Notes under the pieces: generated by a model
The model's input: only the letters and a program-made list of their open reading frames with translations
Told to the model about the DNA's origin: nothing
The model's database searches: none
Program-made: the position numbers and the translations under genes
In this document: piece by piece, positions 9,264 through 17,450 of the stretch
Numbering within the stretch: position 1 is the first letter of the stretch
Layout of the letters: every line of letters starts with the position of its first letter
Assembly: GCF_965262965.1 (NCBI RefSeq)
Contig: NZ_OZ253573.1
Coordinates: 1,054,001 to 1,118,000 of the forward strand
Length of the DNA: 64,000 nt
Reading direction: 5' to 3'
From: Poriferisodalis sp965262965
Lineage (GTDB): Bacteria > Actinomycetota > Acidimicrobiia > Acidimicrobiales > Poriferisodalaceae

Positions 9264-10112
9264 ATGGCAGGACCGCAGCAGCTTTCGCTCACCCAGACCC
9301 ACATCGTCCATTCCGATCTCATGGACTTTGATTTCGAGATCACCACGCAAGGCCCACCGATCGACTGGCCCGAGCCATTGCCGGTCGTGTACCAGACCGA
9401 TGCCAACTTCGGCATCGGCTTCGCCGCTGACATGGCGACGATGCTGTTGATGGGTGGGGAGATTCCCCCGGTGCTCACCGTGGGGATCGGCTACCCGGTC
9501 GGAGGCGACATCGTGTACGTGACCGGCCGGCGCATGTACGACTTCTCACCGACATCGGACGAATGGCAGCTTGGACAGCTGAACGCCTCTCCGCTGGTCG
9601 AGGGCGAAGTCGTCGGCGGAGGCGCTCCGCTGTTCGTCCGCTTCATGAGCGAAGAACTTTGGCCTTGGCTCACCGAGAACTTCAACGTGAGCGACGACCG
9701 CACCTACGTCGGCGACTCGATGGGTGGGCTGTTCGGCTGCTACACGCTGTTCAACCACGGCGGATTCTTCAACCGTTATGTCATCGGCAGCCCGTGGATC
9801 TGCTGGGACCATCCGCTGGTGTACGACTACGAGGCGGCGTATGCCGACGCCAACGACGACCTCGATGCGGTCGTGTACCTGGCTGCGGGCGGCGCGGAGG
9901 ATGTGCTCAGCCCCGCCTTCGACCCGGGTGCGACCGCCATCTTCGAGCAGGCGCGCACCGCCGAGCACACCGAGCGGCTGGGAGAACTGTTAGCAGGCCG
10001 TGACTATCCGAACCTCAGGCTCAAGACGATGATCTGGCCCGAGGAGACCCACTTCACCGTGCCGTACGCCCTCATTGCGCACGGCTTGCGGTGGGTGTTC
10101 AACGCCGGCTGA
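9264..10112 (+). CDS. Alpha/beta hydrolase, esterase D/IroE-like
   Basis: Serine hydrolase of 282 residues related to the putative-esterase (Fes/IroE, esterase D) family. The nucleophile elbow is GDSMGG near residue 158, in VGDSMGGLFGCYTLF. IGSPWICWDHP and the late His in PEETHFTVPYALI match the family layout. The ATG at 9264 follows GGAGGGG at 9251. No signal peptide. The reaction is probably ester hydrolysis. I see no siderophore genes, so a role in iron release is not supported. Confidence 0.82.
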   Translation: MAGPQQLSLTQTHIVHSDLMDFDFEITTQGPPIDWPEPLPVVYQTDANFGIGFAADMATMLLMGGEIPPVLTVGIGYPVGGDIVYVTGRRMYDFSPTSDEWQLGQLNASPLVEGEVVGGGAPLFVRFMSEELWPWLTENFNVSDDRTYVGDSMGGLFGCYTLFNHGGFFNRYVIGSPWICWDHPLVYDYEAAYADANDDLDAVVYLAAGGAEDVLSPAFDPGATAIFEQARTAEHTERLGELLAGRDYPNLRLKTMIWPEETHFTVPYALIAHGLRWVFNAG

Positions 10113-11397
10113 GGCGCTGCTGAACACGACCGCTGACCGAGGACGGCGCCGAGCGGGCGCATCGGGGCTCGCATGGGCGCTCGCAGCGGGCGCAGCCATG
10201 CTGCTCTCAGCATGCAGCGCCAGCACCGTCCGAGTGGCGCCGCCGACGACTGCCACTGTCGCCAGCGCGACTCCTGCGGTGACCACCACTGCGCCCGCGG
10301 GCGCAAATCTCGAGCAGCCGGAGTCCACGTCGGCAGCCACGTCGGCGCCGGCGCCTTCGGCGCGCCTAGCCGATGCGGGCCCGACCTCTTCGACCGCCGA
10401 GGTTGCACCAACGACCGAACCCGACCCGAGTTGGACCCTGCTGGCAGGCGGTGACGTGCTGATGGACCGCAGCGAGGCCGCAGGCATCGATCCGTTCGCT
10501 GGCATCGTCCCGCCGCTCGCGGAGGCCGACATTGCAGTGATCAATGTGGAGATGGCGATCAGCGACCGAGGTGAGCCCGCTGCGGACAAGCAGTACGTGT
10601 TCCGGGCACTGCCGGCGGCTGCGGCACGCATCGCGATGGCCGGTGTCGACGTCGCCAATCTCGCCAACAACCACGCCAAGGATTACGGCGCCGATGCGCT
10701 CATCGACACCATCGAGATGCTCGAATCCGAGGGTGTGATTGCGCTCGGGGCAGGAGCCACCAGCCCCGACGCCTACCGCCACCGGATCATCGAGGTACGG
10801 CCGGGTATTCGAGTCGCGTTCGTCGGCGCCTCGATGGTGGTGCCGCTCGGCTTTCCGGCCGGCGAGTCGCGGCCCGGTATCGCGTCTGCGTACCAGCGCG
10901 ATCGCGTGCTCGCGAACGTCAGGGTGGCCGCCTGGGAGGCCGATGTCGTGATCGCTGTCGTGCACTGGGGCATCGAGCGCATGACCTGCCCCGATGGGCG
11001 CCAGCGCGATCTTGCCTTCGAGCTGCTGCACAACGGCGCCGATGCGGTGATCGGCCACCATCCCCATGTTCTGCAGCCCGTCGTGTTCGACGATGGAAAG
11101 CTAATCGCCTACTCGCTCGGCAACTTCATCTGGCACTACCGGTCCGGTATCACCGGCGAGACGGGCGTGCTGCAGATCGACTTCGACGGCGCCGAGATCG
11201 TGGGCTGGTCATTCCACCCGCATTTGCTCGATTCCAACGGTGCGCCCGTGCCAGCTACCGAGGGTGCTCGTGTGGATCGGCTGACCGACATCGTTTCGGG
11301 CGACTGCGCCCGTCACCAGCCGCCTCCGATCAGCACTCCCCCGGAACCCGACGATGACGCCGAATCCGAGCAGGGAGCAGAGGCGGAACCAGACTAG
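10075..11397 (+). CDS. CapA-family (poly-gamma-glutamate biosynthesis type) lipoprotein
   Basis: Predicted surface lipoprotein with a CapA/PgsA-type metallophosphatase-like domain. The lipobox MLLSAC, with Cys near residue 47 from the TTG at 10075, follows a hydrophobic stretch. A low-complexity Thr/Ala/Pro linker comes next. The CapA domain starts WTLLAGGDVLMDR and carries NVEMAISDRG, NLANNHAKDYG, VVHWGIERM and GHHPHVLQP, typical metal-ligand motifs. Start uncertain: the TTG at 10075 overlaps the esterase stop, and the ATG at 10198 would leave no n-region for a signal peptide. No other capsule genes are near, so polymer synthesis is unproven. Confidence 0.78.
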   Translation: MRTACGGCSTPAEALLNTTADRGRRRAGASGLAWALAAGAAMLLSACSASTVRVAPPTTATVASATPAVTTTAPAGANLEQPESTSAATSAPAPSARLADAGPTSSTAEVAPTTEPDPSWTLLAGGDVLMDRSEAAGIDPFAGIVPPLAEADIAVINVEMAISDRGEPAADKQYVFRALPAAAARIAMAGVDVANLANNHAKDYGADALIDTIEMLESEGVIALGAGATSPDAYRHRIIEVRPGIRVAFVGASMVVPLGFPAGESRPGIASAYQRDRVLANVRVAAWEADVVIAVVHWGIERMTCPDGRQRDLAFELLHNGADAVIGHHPHVLQPVVFDDGKLIAYSLGNFIWHYRSGITGETGVLQIDFDGAEIVGWSFHPHLLDSNGAPVPATEGARVDRLTDIVSGDCARHQPPPISTPPEPDDDAESEQGAEAEPD

Positions 11398-11417
11398 GAC
11401 TACGGCACTGTTGCCTA

Positions 11418-11438
11418 TGATGTACATCATGGTGTACA
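11418..11438 (+). promoter_or_regulatory. Palindromic operator upstream of antitoxin gene
   Basis: TGATGTACATCA at 11418-11429 is a perfect palindrome. A second TGTACA core at 11433-11438 runs into the antitoxin start codon. Phd-type antitoxins bind TGTACA-containing palindromes and repress their own operon, so this is a likely autoregulatory site. Confidence 0.6.
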
Positions 11439-11734
11439 TGAAAGCGATCACGATCACAGATCGACAGTCCATCGCCGAAGCACGGCGCAATCTGCCCTCG
11501 CTCATCCGCGAGGCCGAAAGCGGAAACGCTGTCGAGTTGACCCGCCGAGGCGAGCCCGTGGCGGTTCTGATCAGCTGCCCGATGTTCGAACGGCTCGCCA
11601 CCAGCCATCGAAGTTTCGACGATGCGTATCAGGCGTTCTCCGACAGCGTCGGGCTTGCCGAGATGGAACTCGACCCCGGCGAGCTTTTCGGACACCTGCG
11701 GGACACGGTGCCCGGCCGCGACGTGCGGCTGTAG
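11438..11734 (+). CDS. Phd/YefM-family antitoxin
   Basis: Antitoxin of 98 residues. The N-terminal Phd/YefM fold reads ITDRQSIAEARRNLPSLI…GNAVELTRRGEPVAVLIS, which binds DNA and dimerises. The C-terminal tail (DPGELFGHLRDTVPGRDV) should wrap the toxin. The ATG at 11438 is the last of several in-frame ATGs and sits directly before the conserved strand. The toxin gene starts 3 bp after the stop. Likely represses its own promoter through the palindrome at 11418. Confidence 0.9.
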   Translation: MKAITITDRQSIAEARRNLPSLIREAESGNAVELTRRGEPVAVLISCPMFERLATSHRSFDDAYQAFSDSVGLAEMELDPGELFGHLRDTVPGRDVRL

Positions 11735-11737
11735 GCG

Positions 11738-12148
11738 ATGAGATACCTCCTGGACACGAATATCGTGTCGGAACCGTTGCGGCCACGGCCCGACGCAGAG
11801 GTGCTGCGGCGTCTCCGTGAGCATGACGGCGAGATCGCAATTCCGGCGCTGGTCTGGCACGAACTGCGCTTTGGGTGCTGTCGACTTCCCCAATCGCGCC
11901 GACGCGAGGTGATCGAGCGCTATGTCGAAGAAGTCGTGCTGGAACGCTTCGAAGTGGTGGATTACGACCGCAGGGCGGCTGACTGGCACGCTCGGGAGCG
12001 CGCACGACTGGCTGCTGTCGGGGCGACGCCGCCCTTTGTCGACGGCCAAATCGCGGCCATCGCTGCTGTCAACGGGCTGACCCTCGTGACCGCAAACACG
12101 TCGGACTTCGCAGCATTCGACGACCTGGACATCGAACGCTGGTTGTGA
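11738..12148 (+). CDS. vapC: VapC-like PIN-domain toxin
   Basis: RNase toxin of 136 residues. The PIN-domain acidic residues are visible: Asp in YLLDTNIVSE (residue 6), Glu in PALVWHELRFG, Asp in PPFVDGQIAAIA and Asp in TANTSDFAAF. VapC proteins cut tRNA or rRNA when freed from the antitoxin. Partner is the Phd/YefM-type protein just upstream, a combination known in this family. Coordinated expression from a single promoter is expected. Confidence 0.92.
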   Translation: MRYLLDTNIVSEPLRPRPDAEVLRRLREHDGEIAIPALVWHELRFGCCRLPQSRRREVIERYVEEVVLERFEVVDYDRRAADWHARERARLAAVGATPPFVDGQIAAIAAVNGLTLVTANTSDFAAFDDLDIERWL

Positions 12149-12189
12149 GACCGCCTCCGCCGAGGCAGGAGGGGGTCCCGCATGGGCAC

Positions 12190-14676
12190 TCAACCGAGCA
12201 CTTCGGCTGCTGCGAGATCGGCGATGCGGTCGGCGTCGTAGCCCAAGAACTCGGTGAGCACCTCGTAGTTGTCCTCGCCGAGGCACGGCCCGCCTCGCCA
12301 GACGACCGGAGGTGTGCGCGACATGCGCGTCCGGCAGTTCTGCGTCCACATCGTCCCGCGGTGGCCCTGGGGAACGTTGATGTGGTGCTCCCGTGCTGTG
12401 AGCTGGACGTCGTCGCAGCAGCCCTGCGCATTGTTGACCGGGTAGGCGTCGATGCCGAGCGCCTGGAGCGTCTCGGCTGCCTCGACGTTGGTGCGCTCCG
12501 AGGTCCACGCCGAGATTGCCTCGTCAATCACCCCAGCGCGCTCGCGGCGGGCTGCCTGATCCCAGCCGGCGGCCCCGTCGGCGTCGGGCCCCACCGCACC
12601 GGCCAATGCAGGCCAACGGTCATCGGTGCAGGCGATCGCCACCCACTGATCGTCACCGGCGGTCGGGTAGACGCCATGGGGGCTCATGTGCGGATCCTCA
12701 TTGCCGCATCGCTGCGAATCCCGGCCATTGACCGAGGCATCCAAGATGGCCGGCGCCAGATAGTGCAGTGCTGCTTCGGTCTGTGAAAGGTCGAGATAGC
12801 AGCCGGATCCCGTGCGGTCACGCCGTTCCAGGGCCGCCATGAGGGACGCCACGATGACGCGCGGCGCCAAGAAGTCGGTGTAGGGGCCATACGGACCGGC
12901 GGGGCCGCGATCGGGCCAACCTGTGATCTCGTAGAAGCCGGCGATGGCGGCCGCCATGAACCCGTAGCCGGCGAGGCTCGAGTAGGGACCGCTCTGGCCC
13001 AGCAGCGAGCTCGACAGCATGATGATCTGGGGGTTGATCGCCGAGAAGTCGCCGTAGCCAAAGCCCATGCGCGCCGCCGATCCTGGCGCCCAAGATTCGG
13101 TGGCGATGTCGGCCCATCGAATCAAGTCCTCGACGACTTGGCGCGACTCGGGCTTGCTGAGATCCAGGCTGAGGCTGCGCTTGCCCGCGTTGTACACGCC
13201 GTAGCCGACGCTGTTGTCGGGATGGGCTTCCTCGTCCACGAACGGGTTGACCGTGCGCATGGTGTCCGGCCGGCCCTCGGTCTCGACCTTGACCACGGTG
13301 GCGCCGTAGTCGGCAAGGATGCGCACCGCCGAGGGCGTGGCGATGACCCATGAGAACTCCACCACCTTCAGGCCTGCGAGCGGCAACACCGCGTCGCCCG
13401 AGACTGTGCCTTCCGAGACAGTGCCATTGGACTCAGGGCCGTCGGCGGCTGCCGCTGTCACGGTTGCGGCATGGGGCTGCCGGTCGGTGTCGATCGCGTC
13501 GTCGTGAGCGCCGAGCCGTGGCACGACCGGGGTGCGCTCGGGCGCGTCGTCGCTGAAGTGGACCAGCGGGCCGCAAAAGCGGGCACGTCGCCCATCGTCG
13601 AACTCGGAGTCTCGCCAGAAGTCGCGACTGGCGAAGTGCACATTCGTGAGGAGATCGCTGACCAGTGCCGACGGCGTGATCAGCAGATTCCGGTCGAACG
13701 CCGCAGCCCACAATTCCTCGATCGTCTTGGTCGCGAGAAAGCGGGCGTGAGTCGCGAACGACTTGACGATGATCTCGGGCGAGCGCTGACCGCTGAGAAC
13801 TTCGGCTGCGATGGTCTCCCAGTCCACCGCCTGGAGCTCCTCGTCGGCAAAGCCCTCCTCCGCCTCCCACTCCACGAGCCGTCGCGTGAAGGGCGCGAAT
13901 GCCACCCCCATGAGCGCAACGCAGATGGTGTTGCCGTCGGCGCACGGGAACATCATCGGGATGTCGATGCCGCCGAGGCTGAGGCCGCCGGCAATGCGGT
14001 CGATGGGGTTGGCGTTGACCCGCGGTGACAGGTTCTGCGGCTGGCCGTGGGTCATCGACTCCATCGCAGAGACATCGACGTGCTGGCCGAGGCCGCTGCG
14101 TTGGGCCTCGCGCAAGGCGATGAGCGTGGCCGCAGCGGCATCGCCGGCGGCCTGAAGAAAGCTCTGCGGCACTCCCGAGACTCTCACCGGGGCACGGTCG
14201 GCGTCGCCGCTGGAGTGCAGGAATCCGCTGCCGGCCACAGCGGTGAGATCCGAACCTGCCCAGGCGCTGCGCGGGCCGGTCGAGCCGTACGGCGTCACGG
14301 ACGCATGGACGATGGCGGGATTGACGGCGGCGAGCTCTTCATAGCCAAGACCCAATGCAGACATGAGGCCCACCGGCGCGTCCTCGATGAGCGCGTCCGC
14401 GCCCCTCACAAGCTCCAGCAGTCGCTGCCGTCCGTCTGGGGTGGTCAGATCGGCAGTGACGCTGCGCTTGCCCTGGTTGTAGGCCCAGTGGCCCAGCGAG
14501 CGTTCCAAGTCCGGCTCGTCGTCGATGAACGGCCCGAGGTGACGGCTGCGCACCCCGTCAGGAGGCTCGACGGCAATCACCTCAGCTCCCAGGCTGGCAA
14601 GCAGGTAGCCCGCGAACTGGCTGATTCCGTCGCAGAGGTCCAGTACCCGGAAGTGCTGCAACATGTCGTGTCTCAC
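12190..14676 (-). CDS. Tandem-domain class III CoA transferase (CaiB/BaiF)
   Basis: An 828-residue protein made of two CaiB/BaiF (family III CoA transferase) halves. The first begins FRVLDLCDGISQFAGYLLASLGAEVIAVE and the second, near residue 435, begins LAGLKVVEFSWVIATPSAVRILADYGATVVKVE. Usual enzymes are about 400 residues and form interlocked dimers, so this is a fused dimer. The catalytic Asp normally follows the NxGK segment near residue 170. Here each half has NQGKRS or NAGKRS, but I could not assign the Asp with certainty in both. Substrate unknown; the acyl-CoA genes downstream suggest carboxylic-acid degradation. Confidence 0.88.
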   Translation of the reverse strand: MRHDMLQHFRVLDLCDGISQFAGYLLASLGAEVIAVEPPDGVRSRHLGPFIDDEPDLERSLGHWAYNQGKRSVTADLTTPDGRQRLLELVRGADALIEDAPVGLMSALGLGYEELAAVNPAIVHASVTPYGSTGPRSAWAGSDLTAVAGSGFLHSSGDADRAPVRVSGVPQSFLQAAGDAAAATLIALREAQRSGLGQHVDVSAMESMTHGQPQNLSPRVNANPIDRIAGGLSLGGIDIPMMFPCADGNTICVALMGVAFAPFTRRLVEWEAEEGFADEELQAVDWETIAAEVLSGQRSPEIIVKSFATHARFLATKTIEELWAAAFDRNLLITPSALVSDLLTNVHFASRDFWRDSEFDDGRRARFCGPLVHFSDDAPERTPVVPRLGAHDDAIDTDRQPHAATVTAAAADGPESNGTVSEGTVSGDAVLPLAGLKVVEFSWVIATPSAVRILADYGATVVKVETEGRPDTMRTVNPFVDEEAHPDNSVGYGVYNAGKRSLSLDLSKPESRQVVEDLIRWADIATESWAPGSAARMGFGYGDFSAINPQIIMLSSSLLGQSGPYSSLAGYGFMAAAIAGFYEITGWPDRGPAGPYGPYTDFLAPRVIVASLMAALERRDRTGSGCYLDLSQTEAALHYLAPAILDASVNGRDSQRCGNEDPHMSPHGVYPTAGDDQWVAIACTDDRWPALAGAVGPDADGAAGWDQAARRERAGVIDEAISAWTSERTNVEAAETLQALGIDAYPVNNAQGCCDDVQLTAREHHINVPQGHRGTMWTQNCRTRMSRTPPVVWRGGPCLGEDNYEVLTEFLGYDADRIADLAAAEVLG

Positions 14677-14836
14677 CCCTTGTCAGCGCCAAGGCTCAGC
14701 GCCGTTCGTTGCCGATTCTCCCCTGTTTGGGCAAGTCATGCGAACCATCGGCGTCCTGAGCCGCCCACCGGTGTGCCGAATGGCGAGCTGAGCGGCGAGA
14801 CTGCCGGAGCTATTGGGACGATCCGGGGAGACACAG

Positions 14837-15304
14837 ATGGCGTCGATTGCTGCGGACCGCACGGTCGAGCGAGACGAACTGGTTGCATTCGTCCGCGAGC
14901 GACACCACGGGGTGCTGCTCACGTTGCGGCGGGACGGTCGTCCGCAGGCATCGCTGGTCACCATGGGCCTCGACGAGAGCGGCACGGCCGTGCTCGTCAG
15001 CAGCTACCCCGAGCGGGCCAAATCGCTCAATCTGCGGCGCAACTCCCAGGCCTGGGTGGTCGTCATGTCCGATGGGTGGGCTGGCGAGTGGGTGCAGCTC
15101 AAATGCCGTGGCGAGGTGGTGGACCTTCCCGATGCGATGGAGGGGCTCGTCGAGTACTTCCGGGTGATCAGCGGCGAGCATTCAGATTGGGACGACTACC
15201 GGGCAGCGATGACCCGCCAAGGCAAAGTGCTGCTGCGCCTGCATATCGAGAGCTGGGGGCCGATCTCGAAGGGCGGCTTTCCGTCCCGCCTCGTCGAGGA
15301 GTAG
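14837..15304 (+). CDS. PPOX-class F420-/flavin-binding oxidoreductase
   Basis: Split beta-barrel protein of 155 residues of the pyridoxamine-phosphate-oxidase-like superfamily, F420-dependent Rv1155-like group. Diagnostic stretch: FVRERHHGVLLTLRRDGRPQ, then ERAKSLNLRRNSQAWVVV and a tail with GPISKGGFPSRLVEE. The ATG at 14837 follows GGGGAG at 14825. Likely reduces an unknown substrate with F420H2. Transcribed divergently from the CoA transferase. Confidence 0.85.
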   Translation: MASIAADRTVERDELVAFVRERHHGVLLTLRRDGRPQASLVTMGLDESGTAVLVSSYPERAKSLNLRRNSQAWVVVMSDGWAGEWVQLKCRGEVVDLPDAMEGLVEYFRVISGEHSDWDDYRAAMTRQGKVLLRLHIESWGPISKGGFPSRLVEE

Positions 15305-15327
15305 CAGCGCGAGCGTCGAAGCGGGCG

Positions 15328-15692
15328 TCAGCGGGACGGGACGGCTCGGGCAGCGATGTGGGCCAGGGTGGCCAGCCTCGAGAAGACGGCCTCGTCGGGG
15401 TCCGTCGGCGCACGGTCGAAGGCACCCGACATCTGCGTCATCATCAGCGTTGCCGCCTCGACCTCCAGCTCCATGTCGGCGAGCACGTTCACCATGTCGA
15501 TGATCGTGGGCACGCCACGCCCACGGGGCCCACCATCTGCGCCACCGCATCCTCGAACTCCAGTTCGCCCGATGCGTTGGACCGATTTGCCGAGCTGCCC
15601 CATTCGAACACCTCTTCACTGCCCACCGCCTTGCCAAACGAGGCCATCACCTCGCGCACCGCACCCTCGCGTTCCATCGCAGCGCCGAACAA
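15328..15692 (-). pseudogene. Decayed AidB-like acyl-CoA dehydrogenase fragment
   Basis: Two frames together carry remnants of the C-terminal half of an acyl-CoA dehydrogenase of the AidB subgroup. One frame has ANRSNASGELEFEDAVAQMV. After a frameshift near 15515-15530 the other has GRGVPTIIDMVN joined directly to VLADMELEVEAATL. In intact relatives a stretch of about 40 residues, including the TRLD and HARHR-AFG region, separates those last two segments, so there is also an internal deletion near 15490. No flavin-binding N-terminal half is present. The part nearest 15692 is not recognised. Sits next to a second decayed acyl-CoA gene. Confidence 0.7.
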
Positions 15693-15708
15693 CGAATGAC
15701 AATGCGGC

Positions 15709-16295
15709 TTAGCGGCCCTGCCAATCGGGGGTGCGGCGCTCGAGAAATGCGCTGGCGCCCTCGGCGTGGTCGCTGGTGGTCTTGAGGACGCTCTGGCCGA
15801 GCCGTTCGAGGCGGCGGCCAGTCTCGTGGTCCACGTCGGTGCAGGTGTTGAGGACGATCTTGGCCATGCCGAGCGCGAGCGGGGCGAACGCGGAGAGTTC
15901 CTCCGCCAATTCCAGTGCCCCCGCCACGGCCTCGCCCTCGGGGGCCACTTCGGTCGCGAGTCCCATCGCCTTGGCGTCGTCGGCGCTGACGTTGCGCGAC
16001 AGCATCACGAGTTCCTTGGCACGTCCGAGCCCCACGTAGTGCACCAGCCGGGAGCAGCCGCCCGATCCCGGGATAAGCCCGACTTTGGCCTCGGGCATGA
16101 CAAAGCGCGCATTGGCCGCGATGACCCTGAAGTCGCACGACAGGGCCAGTTCGAAGCCGCAGTCGCTGTCTGGTCCACTGCGTCGCGCATTTCGGCGCGC
16201 ATGGCGGCGTTCCAGGAGTTGAACTTCTGCGGCCGATTCAGCGTCAGAATCCGGACGCCGTCGCCGTCCTCCACCAGCAGGTGTTCGTAGTTCAT
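15709..16295 (-). pseudogene. Enoyl-CoA hydratase (crotonase) pseudogene with internal deletion
   Basis: The N-terminal strand set (YEHLLVEDGDGVRILTLNRP, then QKFNSWNAAMRAEMRDAV) is followed at about 16165-16172 by an abrupt join, in another frame, to DCGFELALSCDFRVIAANARF and the normal C-terminal domain (PEAKVGLIPGSGGCSRL…). About 60 residues are gone, including the first oxyanion-hole segment (normally AFCAGADL) and the residues before GFELA. The remaining frame from 16098 still has a start codon, but its product would lack the active site. Clearly a former fatty-acid or carboxylate degradation enzyme. Confidence 0.85.
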
Positions 16296-16304
16296 CTGAT
16301 CTCC

Positions 16305-16682
16305 TTATTCATCGGGGTCGCCGCGGAGGATGACGACGCCAGTGGCGACGGTGTCGCCCCGCTGGTTGCGTACCTCCACACCTCGATCGTGTTCCCCAAA
16401 ACTCACCGGCGACACCGTCAGGTCATCGCCAGGAAAGACTGGTCCACGCAACCGAACGTCGAGATTCAGAATCGCATCGGCACCGAACTGCGCAACGAGC
16501 GCATCGAGCGCTATTGCGGTCGTGTGCGAAGCCTGCACCACCACGTCGGGCAGTCCGGCCTTGGCTGCAAATTCGGGGTCGGTATGCACCGGGTTTGCGT
16601 CATGCACACCGTCGACGAAGCTGCGCATCGCCTCCCGGGTGACCCTCAGAGCAGTCGCCTGGGCGACCTCGAATCCACTCAC
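16305..16682 (-). CDS. MaoC-like hydratase, catalytic hot-dog subunit
   Basis: Hot-dog protein of 125 residues. The hydratase-2 motif is present as DGVHDANPVHTDPEFAAKAG, with the catalytic Asp and His. VVVQASHTTAIALDAL forms the central helix and LDVRLRGPVFPGDDLTV the following strand. Its ATG overlaps the stop of the upstream hot-dog gene by four bases (ATGA). The pair probably forms a heterodimer like HadA/HadB of Mycobacterium and hydrates an enoyl-CoA or dehydrates a 3-hydroxyacyl-CoA. Confidence 0.86.
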   Translation of the reverse strand: MSGFEVAQATALRVTREAMRSFVDGVHDANPVHTDPEFAAKAGLPDVVVQASHTTAIALDALVAQFGADAILNLDVRLRGPVFPGDDLTVSPVSFGEHDRGVEVRNQRGDTVATGVVILRGDPDE

Positions 16683-17128
16683 GTGTTCGACTCCCCTGCC
16701 GAACCCCCGCCATCTGCCGCTGCAACGCTCGCCGAGGGATCGTCCGCCTTGCGCTCGACGAACACGGTCCGTTGGCGCTGTATCAGCTCCCCTTCTGCGT
16801 CGCGGTATTCAGAGAGCACCGTGGCGAGATGCAGCGTTCCCTTGTCGATGATGTCCTCCACCGACACCACCACGGACACTCGCTCGCCCAGTCGGAACGA
16901 ACGATGCCACTCGAACGACTGGCCGCCGGCGAGGCCCCGCTCGAGGCTGAGCCCGATGGGTCCCACCACCGAGTCACCGCCGCCGACGGTCGGGCCGAAG
17001 AACGGCAGCCGCAGCGCCACCTCGCCCGCAGTCGGCGTCCCCAGCGCATCGACCAGCAGCGCTACTGACTCGGGCTCGACCACCACCTCGGTCTCCACCA
17101 GAACTTGGCCCAGCGTCTCGAGATTCAC
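16679..17128 (-). CDS. FAS1-type dehydratase, non-catalytic hot-dog subunit (MaoC N-like)
   Basis: A 149-residue protein of the MaoC_dehydrat_N type. It has LPFFGPTVGGGDSVVGPIGLSLERGLAGGQSFEWHR-like strands and the late RQRTVFVER segment typical of the substrate-binding half of two-subunit hydratases. It lacks the Asp-x4-His active-site motif, which is supplied by the next gene. The last 20 residues are a polar Gly/Ser/Ala tail. Translationally coupled to the catalytic subunit through an ATGA overlap. Confidence 0.82.
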   Translation of the reverse strand: MNLETLGQVLVETEVVVEPESVALLVDALGTPTAGEVALRLPFFGPTVGGGDSVVGPIGLSLERGLAGGQSFEWHRSFRLGERVSVVVSVEDIIDKGTLHLATVLSEYRDAEGELIQRQRTVFVERKADDPSASVAAADGGGSAGESNT

Positions 17129-17150
17129 GCCGCTTCCTCGCCCTGCACGC

Positions 17151-17444
17151 TCAGGACGAACCCAGCAATTGCCACACCTGCACCAACAGGTCCTGGTCGT
17201 CGCCAGCAGACGGCGGATCGCAGGCCGGCCGCATGTCCCATCCGTACGGCTTGTTGATCACATGGACGCGAGGCTCTGGCGACGACTTGTCACCACTGTC
17301 GAACGCTCCCACGACGAGCGTGTTCTCGCCCTCGGCGACCCAGAAGCACTCCCAGTGCATCGACGAAGAGGTCTCGATGAACGCCACCTGAGGCGCCGGC
17401 CTCGAAACCTTGACTGCCAGACCGCCCGCGCTCGCAGGATGCAT
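17151..17444 (-). CDS. Hypothetical protein (97 aa)
   Basis: Not recognised. It is rich in aromatic residues in the middle (SSMHWECFWVAEGENTLVVG) and looks like a small beta-rich soluble domain, with no signal peptide or membrane segment. The ATG at 17444 lies 6 bp after the stop of the PaaA-like gene and the hot-dog pair follows, so it belongs to that operon. Its position resembles that of small PaaB-type subunits beside PaaA, but I see no sequence match to PaaB. Confidence 0.65.
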   Translation of the reverse strand: MHPASAGGLAVKVSRPAPQVAFIETSSSMHWECFWVAEGENTLVVGAFDSGDKSSPEPRVHVINKPYGWDMRPACDPPSAGDDQDLLVQVWQLLGSS

Positions 17445-17450
17445 GACTGG

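Noticed and set aside
14047..15699. 550-codon plus-strand open frame
   Set aside because: Runs antisense to the CoA transferase and out of frame through the PPOX gene. No domain and no ribosome site.
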